From NCBI GenBank assembly GCA_022780745.1, contig JALEVB010000019.1:1-32683 (forward strand): a stretch of DNA of 32,683 nt, written 5' to 3'. The position numbers and the translations under genes are program-made. The notes under the pieces were generated by a model. The model saw only the letters and a list, made by a program, of their open reading frames with translations. It ran no database searches and had not been told where the DNA came from. The DNA is from Erysipelotrichaceae bacterium. GTDB lineage: Bacteria; Bacillota_I; Bacilli_A; Erysipelotrichales; Erysipelotrichaceae. Position 1 is the first letter of the stretch; the number at the start of each line of letters is the position of its first letter. Of this stretch, positions 23,961 through 32,683 are shown one piece after another.

Positions 23961-23978
23961 AAGTGAAATCTAAGTGAA
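23961..23978 (-). promoter_or_regulatory. Direct-repeat operator candidate upstream of htrA
   Basis: On the minus strand TTCACTT-AGAT-TTCACTT is a perfect heptamer repeat with an 11-base period. The likely htrA -10 (TATTAT, 23933-23928) has no recognisable -35, and the repeat covers about -41 to -58 relative to transcription start. This spacing is standard for OmpR-family response regulators. It could also act on malQ, which starts 27 bases away on the other strand. Confidence 0.5.
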
Positions 23979-24005
23979 TTTTTAAAATAATAAGGGAGAT
24001 TAATT

Positions 24006-25421
24006 ATGAAAAAAGCGGGAGTTTTAATGCCTATAGCTTCTTTACCTAGTAATCATGGTATTGGTGATTTTGGTAAGAATAGCTACAATTTTGTTGACAT
24101 GATCAGTAAAGCTGGTTTTAAGATCTGGCAGATATTGCCTTTAAATCCTTTGGGTTATGGTAATTCTCCTTATCAGCCTTATTCTTCTTATGCTATGGAT
24201 GAGCTTTATATTTCTTTGGATATGTTGAAGAAGAAAAAACTTATTAAGCATTTGTCTGATTTTTATGATCGTAAAGATAGAATTTTATATAATGAAGTTA
24301 GAGATTTTAAGAAACCTTTTTTAATTGAAGCTTTTAATAATTTTAAAGAAGATGACAATTATCATAATTTTATTAATAATAATGCATGGGTCAAGGCTTA
24401 TGCTGAGTTTATTACTTTGAAAAAGAAGAATAATTTAAAATGCTGGGTTGAGTGGGATAATAAAGAATTGACTGGCGATGATGATGAGCATATTAGATAT
24501 GAAATGTTTATTCAATATGTTTTATATATGCAATGGAATGAATTAAAGAAATATGCTAATGATAAGGGAATAGAGATCATGGGGGATATTCCTTTCTATG
24601 TAGGTTTAGATAGTGAGGATGTTTATGATCATAAAGAATGTTTCTTATTGGATAGTGATGGAAGGCCTAGTTTTATTGCGGGTGTTCCGCCTGATTATTT
24701 TAGTGCTACTGGTCAAAGATGGGGTAATCCTATATATGACTGGGATCATTTGATGAAACATGATTTTGATTTTTGGATCAATAGGATAGCTTATACTGCT
24801 AAGATGTTTGATATTATTCGTATTGATCATTTTAGAGCTTTTGATACTTACTGGAAGATCAATGCTTCTTGTCCTACTGCTATTGATGGTAAGTGGGTAG
24901 AGGCTCCTGGTTATGCTTTTTTTGATACTTTGTTTGCTAAGTATAAGGATATTCATATTGTGGCTGAAGATTTGGGTGATCTTAGACCAGAAGTTCTTGT
25001 TTTAAGAGATCATTATCATTTTAAGGGTATGAATGTTATTGAGTTTACTTTTGATCCTAAAAATGTTAAACCTATTGCGGAAAATATGATCGTTTATACG
25101 GGTACTCATGATAATCAGACTTTAAGAGGATGGTATAAGGGTAATAGTTTGAAGTATAAAAGGGCTTGTACGAAGTATTTTAAGGAAAATGGCTATAATT
25201 ATGATTTAGTTAATGATAACTTTATTAGTTATGCTTTTAATAGTGATGCTAAGATGGCTATTATTCCTTTATTTGATCTATTAAATAAGGATGATAAGTA
25301 TCGTTTGAATACTCCTGGTACTATTGGTGATCCTAACTGGCAAGCTAAGATCAATAGTTTTGATGAGTTTAAGAAAGTGTTGCCTAAATATAAGAAGATG
25401 ATCAAGAATAGTGGAAGATAA
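24006..25421 (+). CDS. malQ: 4-alpha-glucanotransferase (amylomaltase, GH77)
   Basis: This cytoplasmic enzyme transfers alpha-1,4-glucan chains in maltodextrin or glycogen use. It has 471 residues, near the lower end for the family. The catalytic residues are present: nucleophile D274 in IRIDHFRAFD, acid/base E321 in VAEDLGDL and D369 in GTHDNQT. The N-terminal SLPSNHGIGDFG and the PLNPLGYGNSPYQPYSS block are typical. AGGGAGA precedes the ATG. No phosphorylase or maltose transporter accompanies it here; the next gene overlaps by one base. Confidence 0.95.
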   Translation: MKKAGVLMPIASLPSNHGIGDFGKNSYNFVDMISKAGFKIWQILPLNPLGYGNSPYQPYSSYAMDELYISLDMLKKKKLIKHLSDFYDRKDRILYNEVRDFKKPFLIEAFNNFKEDDNYHNFINNNAWVKAYAEFITLKKKNNLKCWVEWDNKELTGDDDEHIRYEMFIQYVLYMQWNELKKYANDKGIEIMGDIPFYVGLDSEDVYDHKECFLLDSDGRPSFIAGVPPDYFSATGQRWGNPIYDWDHLMKHDFDFWINRIAYTAKMFDIIRIDHFRAFDTYWKINASCPTAIDGKWVEAPGYAFFDTLFAKYKDIHIVAEDLGDLRPEVLVLRDHYHFKGMNVIEFTFDPKNVKPIAENMIVYTGTHDNQTLRGWYKGNSLKYKRACTKYFKENGYNYDLVNDNFISYAFNSDAKMAIIPLFDLLNKDDKYRLNTPGTIGDPNWQAKINSFDEFKKVLPKYKKMIKNSGR

Positions 25422-25885
25422 TGGTTATTGAAAGTAATAGACTGGATTTTGTGAGTAATTATCTTTGTATAGTCTTATTGGTAATAGCTAGTTGTTGTGT
25501 ATTTTTGTTGTGGGAGGATATTCCTGAGTTTGTGGCTATTTCTTATAGTTTTAGTGGGCTTATTAGTGCTTATGGCAGTAAGTATATGCTTGTGGTTATT
25601 TTGGGGCTGGATTGGCTTGTTTATGGGCTTATCACGATATTGCAGCGTTATCCTAAAGCTTGGAATATGGGTTTTAAGCTTACTAAAAATAATGAAAAAA
25701 GATTGTATCGTTTAATGAAAGATATGATGAATGTTATTAAGGTTTATATTTGTTTTGTACTATTGTTGATGATGATCAATATGATCTTAAATATCAATAT
25801 GAATATATTTATTAATATTATCTTAATTATTATTCTGGCTTTTGTTGTTGGGTATTATTTAACTCAAATGTATTTTTGTAAATAA
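25421..25885 (+). CDS. DUF1648-like membrane protein
   Basis: A 154-residue membrane protein with about four hydrophobic helices. The first helix is followed by the pattern DIPEFVAISYSFSGLISAYGSK, which resembles the LPxxIPxHxxxxGxxDxxGSK loop of DUF1648/SdpI-related proteins, although the conserved His is replaced. The function is unknown. It begins in the malQ stop codon (TAATG) and is presumably expressed with it. Confidence in the family is moderate. Confidence 0.6.
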   Translation: MVIESNRLDFVSNYLCIVLLVIASCCVFLLWEDIPEFVAISYSFSGLISAYGSKYMLVVILGLDWLVYGLITILQRYPKAWNMGFKLTKNNEKRLYRLMKDMMNVIKVYICFVLLLMMINMILNINMNIFINIILIIILAFVVGYYLTQMYFCK

Positions 25886-25890
25886 ATTTG

Positions 25891-25899
25891 TGTTATCAT
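25891..25899 (+). promoter_or_regulatory. Extended -10 promoter for uppP-ccdA
   Basis: TGTTATCAT (TGn plus a 5/6 -10) lies 25 bases before the uppP ATG in the short gap after the DUF1648-like gene. No terminator separates the two, so read-through is also likely. Confidence 0.4.
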
Positions 25900-25923
25900 A
25901 TTAGGCATGAAAGGATTGTTGTT

Positions 25924-26763
25924 ATGTTTTTATTAGAAATTATTAAAACGATTATTTTAGGTGTTGTTCAGGGTATTACGGAATGGTTACCTATTAGTTC
26001 TACAGGACATATGATATTAGTGGATGCTTTTATGCCTTTAAAAGTATATGCTGATGAAGTAGTTAATAAAGAATTTGTTGATATGTTTATGGTTGTAATT
26101 CAGTTTGGAAGTATCTTGGCTGTATTATTACTTTATTTTCATAAATTGAATCCTTTTAGTCCTAAAAAGGATAATATTCAAAAAAGAGATACTTGGGTAT
26201 TATGGTCTAAAGTTTTAGTGGCTAGTGTTCCGGCTGCGGTTATTGGCTTATTGTTTGATGATATCATTGATGCCTTATTATATAATCCATTAACAGTTGC
26301 GATTGCTTTAATTGTTTATGGTATCTTATTTATTATCATCGAAAAGAAGAAGAAAAAGCCTCTTGTTACTAATTTGAATGATCTGGATTATAAGACAGCA
26401 TTTAAGATTGGGGCTTTTCAGATGTTAGCACTTATTCCAGGTACTTCCAGAAGTGGTTCTACGATCTTAGGAGCTACGATCGTTGGATGTTCAAGAAAGG
26501 TTGCTAGTGAGTTTTCTTTCTTCATGGCTATTCCGGTAATGTTTGGGGCTAGTTTGCTTAAGATCATTAAACTGGATATGGCTTTAGATCTTAGTGGCAT
26601 TATCATTTTATTACTAGGAATGGTTGTTGCGTTTGTTGTTAGTGTTATAGTAATTAAATCATTGATGAGATATATTAGAAAACATGACTTTACGATTTTT
26701 GGTTACTATCGTATTGTTCTAGGTATTATTGTTATTGCTTGTGTCCTATTTAAGGTAATCTAG
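25924..26763 (+). CDS. uppP: Undecaprenyl-diphosphatase (BacA/UppP)
   Basis: This integral membrane phosphatase recycles undecaprenyl diphosphate to the monophosphate carrier used for peptidoglycan and other wall polymers; overexpression gives bacitracin resistance in several species. It has 279 residues. Motif 1 is GVVQGITEWLPISSTGH with E20 and H29, and motif 2 is PGTSRSGSTILGA. Both are complete. I choose ATG 25924 with AAAGGA 8 bases upstream; the longer frame from 25888 runs through the promoter. It is followed after 1 base by the CcdA-TlpA gene. Confidence 0.96.
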   Translation: MFLLEIIKTIILGVVQGITEWLPISSTGHMILVDAFMPLKVYADEVVNKEFVDMFMVVIQFGSILAVLLLYFHKLNPFSPKKDNIQKRDTWVLWSKVLVASVPAAVIGLLFDDIIDALLYNPLTVAIALIVYGILFIIIEKKKKKPLVTNLNDLDYKTAFKIGAFQMLALIPGTSRSGSTILGATIVGCSRKVASEFSFFMAIPVMFGASLLKIIKLDMALDLSGIIILLLGMVVAFVVSVIVIKSLMRYIRKHDFTIFGYYRIVLGIIVIACVLFKVI

Positions 26764-26764
26764 G

Positions 26765-27928
26765 ATGAGTATTTATATTAGTATGTTTGTAGAAGGAGCA
26801 TTATCCTTCTTTTCTCCTTGTATTATACCGGTTTTACCTGTTTATTTTGGTTATTTGGCATCTGGTAGTAAAAAGGTGGATGCTGATGGAAATGTCTATT
26901 ATGATCGCTTAAAAGTATTTATTACGACCTGTTTTTTTGTTCTTGGTATTTCTTTTGCAATATTGTTATTGGGAATATCAGTTAGTGTTTTTAATGACTT
27001 TTTTAGTGATTATCGCTTAATACTCAGTTATGTTGGATCTTTTGTTTTAATTATCTTTGGTTTATATCAGTTAAATATTATTAATATCCCTTTTTTATTA
27101 AAGGAAAGAAAATTGAATATCAAGCTTGATCTTAATAAGATGAATTTTTTGACAGCTTATTTATTTGGCTTTTTATTTAGTTTCTGCTGGACGCCTTGTA
27201 TAGGTCCATATCTTACTAGTGCTATTGTTTTAGCTGGTACTAGTGGCAGTATTATTAGTGGTATCATTCATATATTGGTTTATATTTTAGGTTTTATTAT
27301 TCCTTTTTTACTAGTCGGTTTATTTACGGAAGAGATTTTAAATCTTATTAATAATAAGAAGAATATCTTGAAATATACAACAGTTATTGGTGGCATTATA
27401 ATTTTATTAATGGGTTTCTATATGTTTTATAATACTAGCAAGGAAGTTGTTTCTATGCAAAAACAGATAGTTAATACTCAAACAAGTACTGATAATAGTA
27501 ATATGAGTGATATGGAAAGATTTGGTTTTACTTTGAAGACTAATAAGGGTAATACAGTTACTTTAAGTGATATAGATGAGGATCATGTAGTATTAACTTT
27601 CTTTAGGACATGGTGTACATATTGTAAACAGGAGATCAATGATCTGACATTATTAGCCAAAGAATATCCAGATATTAAGTTTTATCTGATTACTTCTCCA
27701 AATATGAATGATGAATTGGATGAAGCTGGTATCGATGCTTTCATGAAAGAAAATAACTGGGATATTGAAGTTATTTATGATGAAAATAATATGGTACATA
27801 ATATGTATGGTATTAGTGGTTTCCCTAGTACTTTCTTCTTTGATGATGATCAAAGCATTTATGGTTATGTTCCAGGTTATGTTAGTTATGATCAGATGCA
27901 AAATATTTTATTAGATTTACAAAATTAG
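26765..27928 (+). CDS. CcdA-TlpA fusion: thiol-redox membrane transporter with thioredoxin-like domain
   Basis: A 387-residue protein. Residues 1-225 are a CcdA/DsbD-beta membrane domain with its paired cysteines at C19 (FFSPCIIPVLPVY) and C145 (CWTPCIGP). After a short linker comes an extracytoplasmic thioredoxin-like domain (about 255-387) with the WCTYC active site at C284 and C287 and a later GFPSTFFF cis-Pro segment. The fusion moves electrons from the cytoplasm and delivers them outside in a single chain. No cytochrome c genes are seen, so general protein thiol or methionine-sulfoxide repair is more likely (inference). Confidence 0.9.
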   Translation: MSIYISMFVEGALSFFSPCIIPVLPVYFGYLASGSKKVDADGNVYYDRLKVFITTCFFVLGISFAILLLGISVSVFNDFFSDYRLILSYVGSFVLIIFGLYQLNIINIPFLLKERKLNIKLDLNKMNFLTAYLFGFLFSFCWTPCIGPYLTSAIVLAGTSGSIISGIIHILVYILGFIIPFLLVGLFTEEILNLINNKKNILKYTTVIGGIIILLMGFYMFYNTSKEVVSMQKQIVNTQTSTDNSNMSDMERFGFTLKTNKGNTVTLSDIDEDHVVLTFFRTWCTYCKQEINDLTLLAKEYPDIKFYLITSPNMNDELDEAGIDAFMKENNWDIEVIYDENNMVHNMYGISGFPSTFFFDDDQSIYGYVPGYVSYDQMQNILLDLQN

Positions 27929-27938
27929 TAAAAATTAA

Positions 27939-27967
27939 TTGCAAATATTATAAATGTTTGCTATGAT
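27939..27967 (+). promoter_or_regulatory. Promoter upstream of the pyrG leader
   Basis: TTGCAA (27939-27944) and TATGAT (27962-27967) are 17 bases apart, with TGC before the -10 (extended -10). It lies after the CcdA-TlpA stop and before the leader hairpin, so transcription would start near 27973-27975 and run into that hairpin. Confidence 0.6.
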
Positions 27968-27993
27968 TATCTACGTTAAAAAAGAAAAACAAG

Positions 27994-29668
<1,675 letters not shown>

Positions 29669-29677
29669 AGGAGATTT

Positions 29678-31000
29678 ATGTTAGAGAGAATTTTTAAATT
29701 AAATGCCAAGAAGACTAATGTTAAAACAGAAGTATTGGCAGGAATTACAACTTTTTTGGCTATGGCTTATATTTTAGGTGTTAACCCTAGTATCTTAGCT
29801 GGTGATATTACTGGTATGGATATGTCTAGTGTTTTCTTGGCTACAGCTATTAGTAGTGCTATTGCCTGTATATTAATGGGAGTGCTTGCCAATTATCCTA
29901 TTGGGTTAGCTCCTGGTATGGGTGTTAATGCTTTGTTTACTTATACAGTTTGTTTGATATATGGATATACGTATCAGGAAGCTTTATGTTCAGTACTTAT
30001 TTCTGGTTTGATATTTTTGGTAATTTCGATTACAGGTATTAGAAAACTGATCATTGATTCTATTCCTAAGAATATGAAATTAGCTATTGGTGCTGGTATT
30101 GGTTTCTTTATTGCTTTTATTGCGTTAAAGAATGCAGGTATAATCGTTGCTAGTGATGCGACATTTGTTGCTTTAGGCAATTTTAAAGATCCTGCAGTAT
30201 TATTAGCAATATTTGGTATTGTTGTTACAATGTGTCTAATGGTAAAAAAAGTTAATGCTGCACCATTTTATGGCTTGATTATTACAGCAATTGTTGGTAT
30301 CGTTTTAGGTATGATGGGCATTAGTAATATGCCTAGTTTACCTAATCAGATATTAACTACAGATTATACAATTTCAACTCTTGGTTCTTGTTTTAGTGGT
30401 TTTAAAACAATATTTACACATAGTAACTGGTTTATTGTTGTCTTTAGTTTCTTATTTGTAGACTTTTTTGATACTGCTGGTACACTAGTAGCTGTTGGAA
30501 ATAGTATTGGTTTAGTAGATGAAAATGGTAAAATGGAGAATATTGAAAAAGCTTTATTAGCTGATTCTGTTGGAACAGTTGTAGGAGCTATCATGGGTAC
30601 AAGTACTGTTACATCATTTGTTGAAAGTGGTGCTGGAGTTGCTGCTGGTGGTAGAACTGGTTTAACAGCTGTTACTTGCGGTATATGTTTTATTCTATCA
30701 ATATTTATTTCTCCGGTTATTTTAAGTGTTGCAGTTAATGCTGTAACAGCTCCTGCAATCTTTGTTGTTGGTATATTGATGGCTCAACAGTTAAAAGATA
30801 TCGAATGGCAGGATGTTGCTAGTGCTGCAAGTGCTTTTGTTACTATAATCTTTATGGTTTTGGCTTATTCTATTTCTGATGGTTTAGCATTAGGTTTTAT
30901 TGTCTATGGTATTACTATGGCTGTATCAGGTAAAGCAAAACAGGTAAGTCCTATCTGCTGGGTGTTAATTATTGTATTTATCTTATATTTTTGCAAGTAA
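29678..31000 (+). CDS. NCS2-family guanine/hypoxanthine permease (AzgA/PbuG-like)
   Basis: This 440-residue membrane protein with 12-14 predicted helices imports purine bases by proton symport. The AzgA-branch signature [20 protein letters not shown] is at the N-terminus. [19 protein letters not shown] and the later [12 protein letters not shown] and [20 protein letters not shown] segments, which form the base-binding site, are complete. GAGGAG precedes the ATG. Placement between pyrG and guaA matches a nucleotide-supply operon: imported guanine or hypoxanthine and de novo GMP are alternative purine sources. Confidence 0.93.
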   Translation: MLERIFKLNAKKTNVKTEVLAGITTFLAMAYILGVNPSILAGDITGMDMSSVFLATAISSAIACILMGVLANYPIGLAPGMGVNALFTYTVCLIYGYTYQEALCSVLISGLIFLVISITGIRKLIIDSIPKNMKLAIGAGIGFFIAFIALKNAGIIVASDATFVALGNFKDPAVLLAIFGIVVTMCLMVKKVNAAPFYGLIITAIVGIVLGMMGISNMPSLPNQILTTDYTISTLGSCFSGFKTIFTHSNWFIVVFSFLFVDFFDTAGTLVAVGNSIGLVDENGKMENIEKALLADSVGTVVGAIMGTSTVTSFVESGAGVAAGGRTGLTAVTCGICFILSIFISPVILSVAVNAVTAPAIFVVGILMAQQLKDIEWQDVASAASAFVTIIFMVLAYSISDGLALGFIVYGITMAVSGKAKQVSPICWVLIIVFILYFCK

Positions 31001-31023
31001 TAGAGAGGAAAAAAGGTGCATGT

Positions 31024-32562
31024 ATGAGTGATAAGATCGTTGTTTTAGATTTTGGCAGTCAGTATAATCAGTTAATTGCACGTAGAATTCGTGAATTTGG
31101 TGTTTATAGTGAATTACGTTCAAATAAAATGACAATTGAAGAAATTGAAGCATTAGGTGATGTTAAAGGTATTATTTTCTCTGGAGGACCAAATAGTGTC
31201 TATGATGATAATGCTCCAAAGTGTGATCCAAGAATATTTGATGCTGGTATTCCTATTTTAGGTATATGCTATGGTATGCAAATGACTCATTATATGAATA
31301 ATGGAGATGTCAAAGCATGTGAAAAGAAAGAATATGGTCGTGCTGAGATCGTTTGTGAAGATTCATTATTATTTAAGGGTTTAGATACTAAACAGATCGT
31401 TTGGATGTCACATGGTGATCAGGTTAGTCATTTAGCACCTGGATTTAGAAAGATTGCAAGCAGTGATACTTGTGAGTTTGCTGCTAGTGAAAATATTGAA
31501 AAGAAAATATATACTGTTCAATTCCATCCTGAAGTTAGAAATAGTGAACATGGATTAGCTATGTTAAGAAACTTTGTGTTTGAAGTTTGTAAAGCTAATG
31601 CTAACTGGTCTATGGCTAGCTTTATTGATATGAAGGTTGAAGAAATTAGAAAACAGGTTAAAGATGATAAAGTATTATTAGCTTTAAGTGGTGGTGTTGA
31701 TAGCAGTGTTGTAGCTGCATTATTGAATAAAGCCATTGGTAAACAGTTATATTGTATGTTTATTGATCATGGTTTATTAAGAAAAGGTGAAGCTGAGAGT
31801 GTTATGGAAATGTTTGGTAAAAACATGGAACTTAATTTAACTAAAATTGATGCTTCTAAGAAATTCTTAAGTAAATTAGCTGGAGTAACAGATCCTGAAG
31901 CTAAGCGTAAGATCATTGGTAATGAGTTTGTATATACTTTTGATGAAGAAGTTAAGAAACTTGTTGAGGGTGAAAATATTAAATGGTTAGCCCAAGGTAC
32001 TTTATATACTGATGTAATTGAGAGTGGTACAAATACTGCTCAAACTATCAAGTCTCATCATAATGTTGGTGGTTTACCAAAAGATATGCAGTTTAGCTTG
32101 ATTGAACCTTTAAATACCTTATTTAAAGATGAAGTTAGAGAATTAGGTAAACAGTTAGGTTTACCAGAAGATATGGTATGGAGACAACCATTCCCAGGAC
32201 CAGGATTAGGTATTAGAGTAATTGGTGAAATTACTGAAGAAAAACTAGAAATCGTAAGAGAAAGTGATGCTATCTTAAGAGAAGAAATAGCTAAAGCTGG
32301 TTTACAAAGAGATATCTGGCAATACTTTACAGCATTAACTAATATGAAATCTGTAGGTGTTATGGGTGATCAAAGAACATATGCTTATGCAGTAGCTATT
32401 AGAGCTGTAACTTCTATTGATGGTATGACAGCAGACTGGGCTAAAATACCTTATGATGTCTTAGCAGTAATATCAAATAGAATCGTAAATGAAGTAAAAC
32501 ATGTAAACAGAGTACTATTAGATATTACTTCAAAACCTCCAGGAACTATTGAATTCGAATAG
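31024..32562 (+). CDS. guaA: GMP synthase (glutamine-hydrolysing)
   Basis: This enzyme converts XMP to GMP with ATP and glutamine. It has 512 residues. The class I glutaminase domain (about 1-190) has the GICYGMQ cysteine and QFHPEV. The ATP-pyrophosphatase domain has the SGGVDSSV loop. The C-terminal dimerisation domain ends KPPGTIEFE, as usual. ATG 31024 has AAGGTG 5 bases upstream; the in-frame TTG at 30991 is within the permease end. The last ~135 codons (from about 32150) use GTA, AAA, CAA and CCA almost exclusively, unlike the first part, which prefers GTT, AAG/AAA mixed and CAG. This suggests a replaced 3' part. Confidence 0.96.
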   Translation: MSDKIVVLDFGSQYNQLIARRIREFGVYSELRSNKMTIEEIEALGDVKGIIFSGGPNSVYDDNAPKCDPRIFDAGIPILGICYGMQMTHYMNNGDVKACEKKEYGRAEIVCEDSLLFKGLDTKQIVWMSHGDQVSHLAPGFRKIASSDTCEFAASENIEKKIYTVQFHPEVRNSEHGLAMLRNFVFEVCKANANWSMASFIDMKVEEIRKQVKDDKVLLALSGGVDSSVVAALLNKAIGKQLYCMFIDHGLLRKGEAESVMEMFGKNMELNLTKIDASKKFLSKLAGVTDPEAKRKIIGNEFVYTFDEEVKKLVEGENIKWLAQGTLYTDVIESGTNTAQTIKSHHNVGGLPKDMQFSLIEPLNTLFKDEVRELGKQLGLPEDMVWRQPFPGPGLGIRVIGEITEEKLEIVRESDAILREEIAKAGLQRDIWQYFTALTNMKSVGVMGDQRTYAYAVAIRAVTSIDGMTADWAKIPYDVLAVISNRIVNEVKHVNRVLLDITSKPPGTIEFE

Positions 32563-32566
32563 TTCC
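32542..32566 (+). repeat. Inverted repeat across the guaA stop codon
   Basis: GGAACTATT (32542-32550) and AATAGTTCC (32558-32566) are perfect 9-base arms around GAATTCG, and the right arm contains the stop. It may help termination with the following hairpin, or be a recombinase core, since guaA 3' ends are used as island insertion sites. Confidence 0.5.
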
Positions 32567-32576
32567 CAAAGTGCTC

Positions 32577-32603
32577 AAAACCGCTAATATTAGCGGTTTT
32601 TTT
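32577..32603 (+). terminator. Intrinsic terminator of the pyrG-guaA operon
   Basis: AAAACCGCTAAT / ATTAGCGGTTTT is a perfect 24-base palindrome, followed by TTT, giving a seven-base T-run at the 3' side. The GC-rich CCGC/GCGG core stands out against the AT-rich background. Confidence 0.9.
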
Positions 32604-32620
32604 GATTTCTATAGCTTCCG

Positions 32621-32668
32621 TGAAAACATTTTGAAAACATTTGACTGAATTTCTGATTGTGAAAACAT
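32621..32668. repeat. Three copies of TGAAAACAT downstream of guaA
   Basis: TGAAAACAT occurs at 32621-32629, 32632-32640 and 32660-32668 (offsets 11 and 28). The last copy lies between CTGATT (32653) and AATCAG (32673), which form an inverted repeat. No gene is visible before the window ends. These may be binding sites of a promoter region or recombinase arm sites. Confidence 0.45.
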
Positions 32669-32683
32669 CGAAAATCAGTAAAA

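Noticed and set aside
31001-31023. Purine riboswitch before the purine permease or guaA
   Set aside because: The gaps (9 and 23 bases) are too short to hold an aptamer, and none is visible upstream of pyrG either.
32621-32683. Start of a CRISPR array
   Set aside because: The TGAAAACAT copies are 9 bases long with unequal 2- and 19-base spacing, unlike CRISPR repeats of 24-40 bases with even spacers.

Overview
The window comes from an AT-rich, Gram-positive-type bacterial chromosome. It shows strong AGGAGG-type ribosome binding sites, extended -10 promoters, lipoprotein signals and many short-spaced or overlapping co-directional genes. TGA is used as a stop (for example yaaA and the S-component gene), so the code is standard and this is not a Mycoplasma. 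The gene content and base composition suggest a gut Firmicute of the Erysipelotrichia type. That placement is inference from style, not from a marker search. Nearly all the content is housekeeping or metabolic. I see no phage, insertion sequence, CRISPR array, tRNA or rRNA.

Layout. 1-5330: a branched-chain amino acid ABC importer (livJ, cut at its 5' end, then livH, livM, livG, livF) with a CBS-CBS-ACT protein as last gene, closed by a terminator. 5375-7291: glutamine-dependent NAD+ synthetase. 7300-8968 (minus): a GNAT acetyltransferase and a membrane protein fused to a probable permuted papain-like domain. 9067-11869: yaaA, a BCP peroxiredoxin, a type I phosphodiesterase-like protein and the threonylcarbamoyl-AMP synthase, close-packed. 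11909-16241: glyA, a probable ECF S component, a DUF4430 lipoprotein, a YgiQ-type radical SAM protein and a divergent peptide deformylase-like protein. 16234-17568 (minus): a cytoplasmic GH43-like glycosidase. 17617-21907: HAD phosphatase, lipoprotein metallophosphoesterase, Cof-type HAD and a B12-binding radical SAM protein, closed by a strong hairpin. 21943-22062: remnant of an alpha/beta hydrolase. 22211-23897: a macrodomain protein convergent with an HtrA protease. 24006-25885: malQ and a DUF1648-like membrane protein. 25924-27928: uppP and a CcdA-TlpA fusion. 28079-32562: pyrG, a purine permease and guaA, which together supply CTP and GMP. They sit behind a promoter and leader hairpin that look like an attenuator.

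The points most worth a second look are non-coding or compositional. They are a perfect 7-4-7 direct repeat placed like a response-regulator site upstream of htrA; a promoter-hairpin leader before pyrG; an abrupt codon-usage change in the last ~400 bases of guaA followed by a small repeat cluster (guaA 3' ends are known island insertion sites); two intrinsic terminators placed inside the coding sequence of the convergent neighbour; and a gene remnant in the only sizeable gap. I did not find a convincing wholly new multi-gene system. The best candidates for unknown function are the HdeD-papain-like fusion protein and the S-component/DUF4430 lipoprotein pair.
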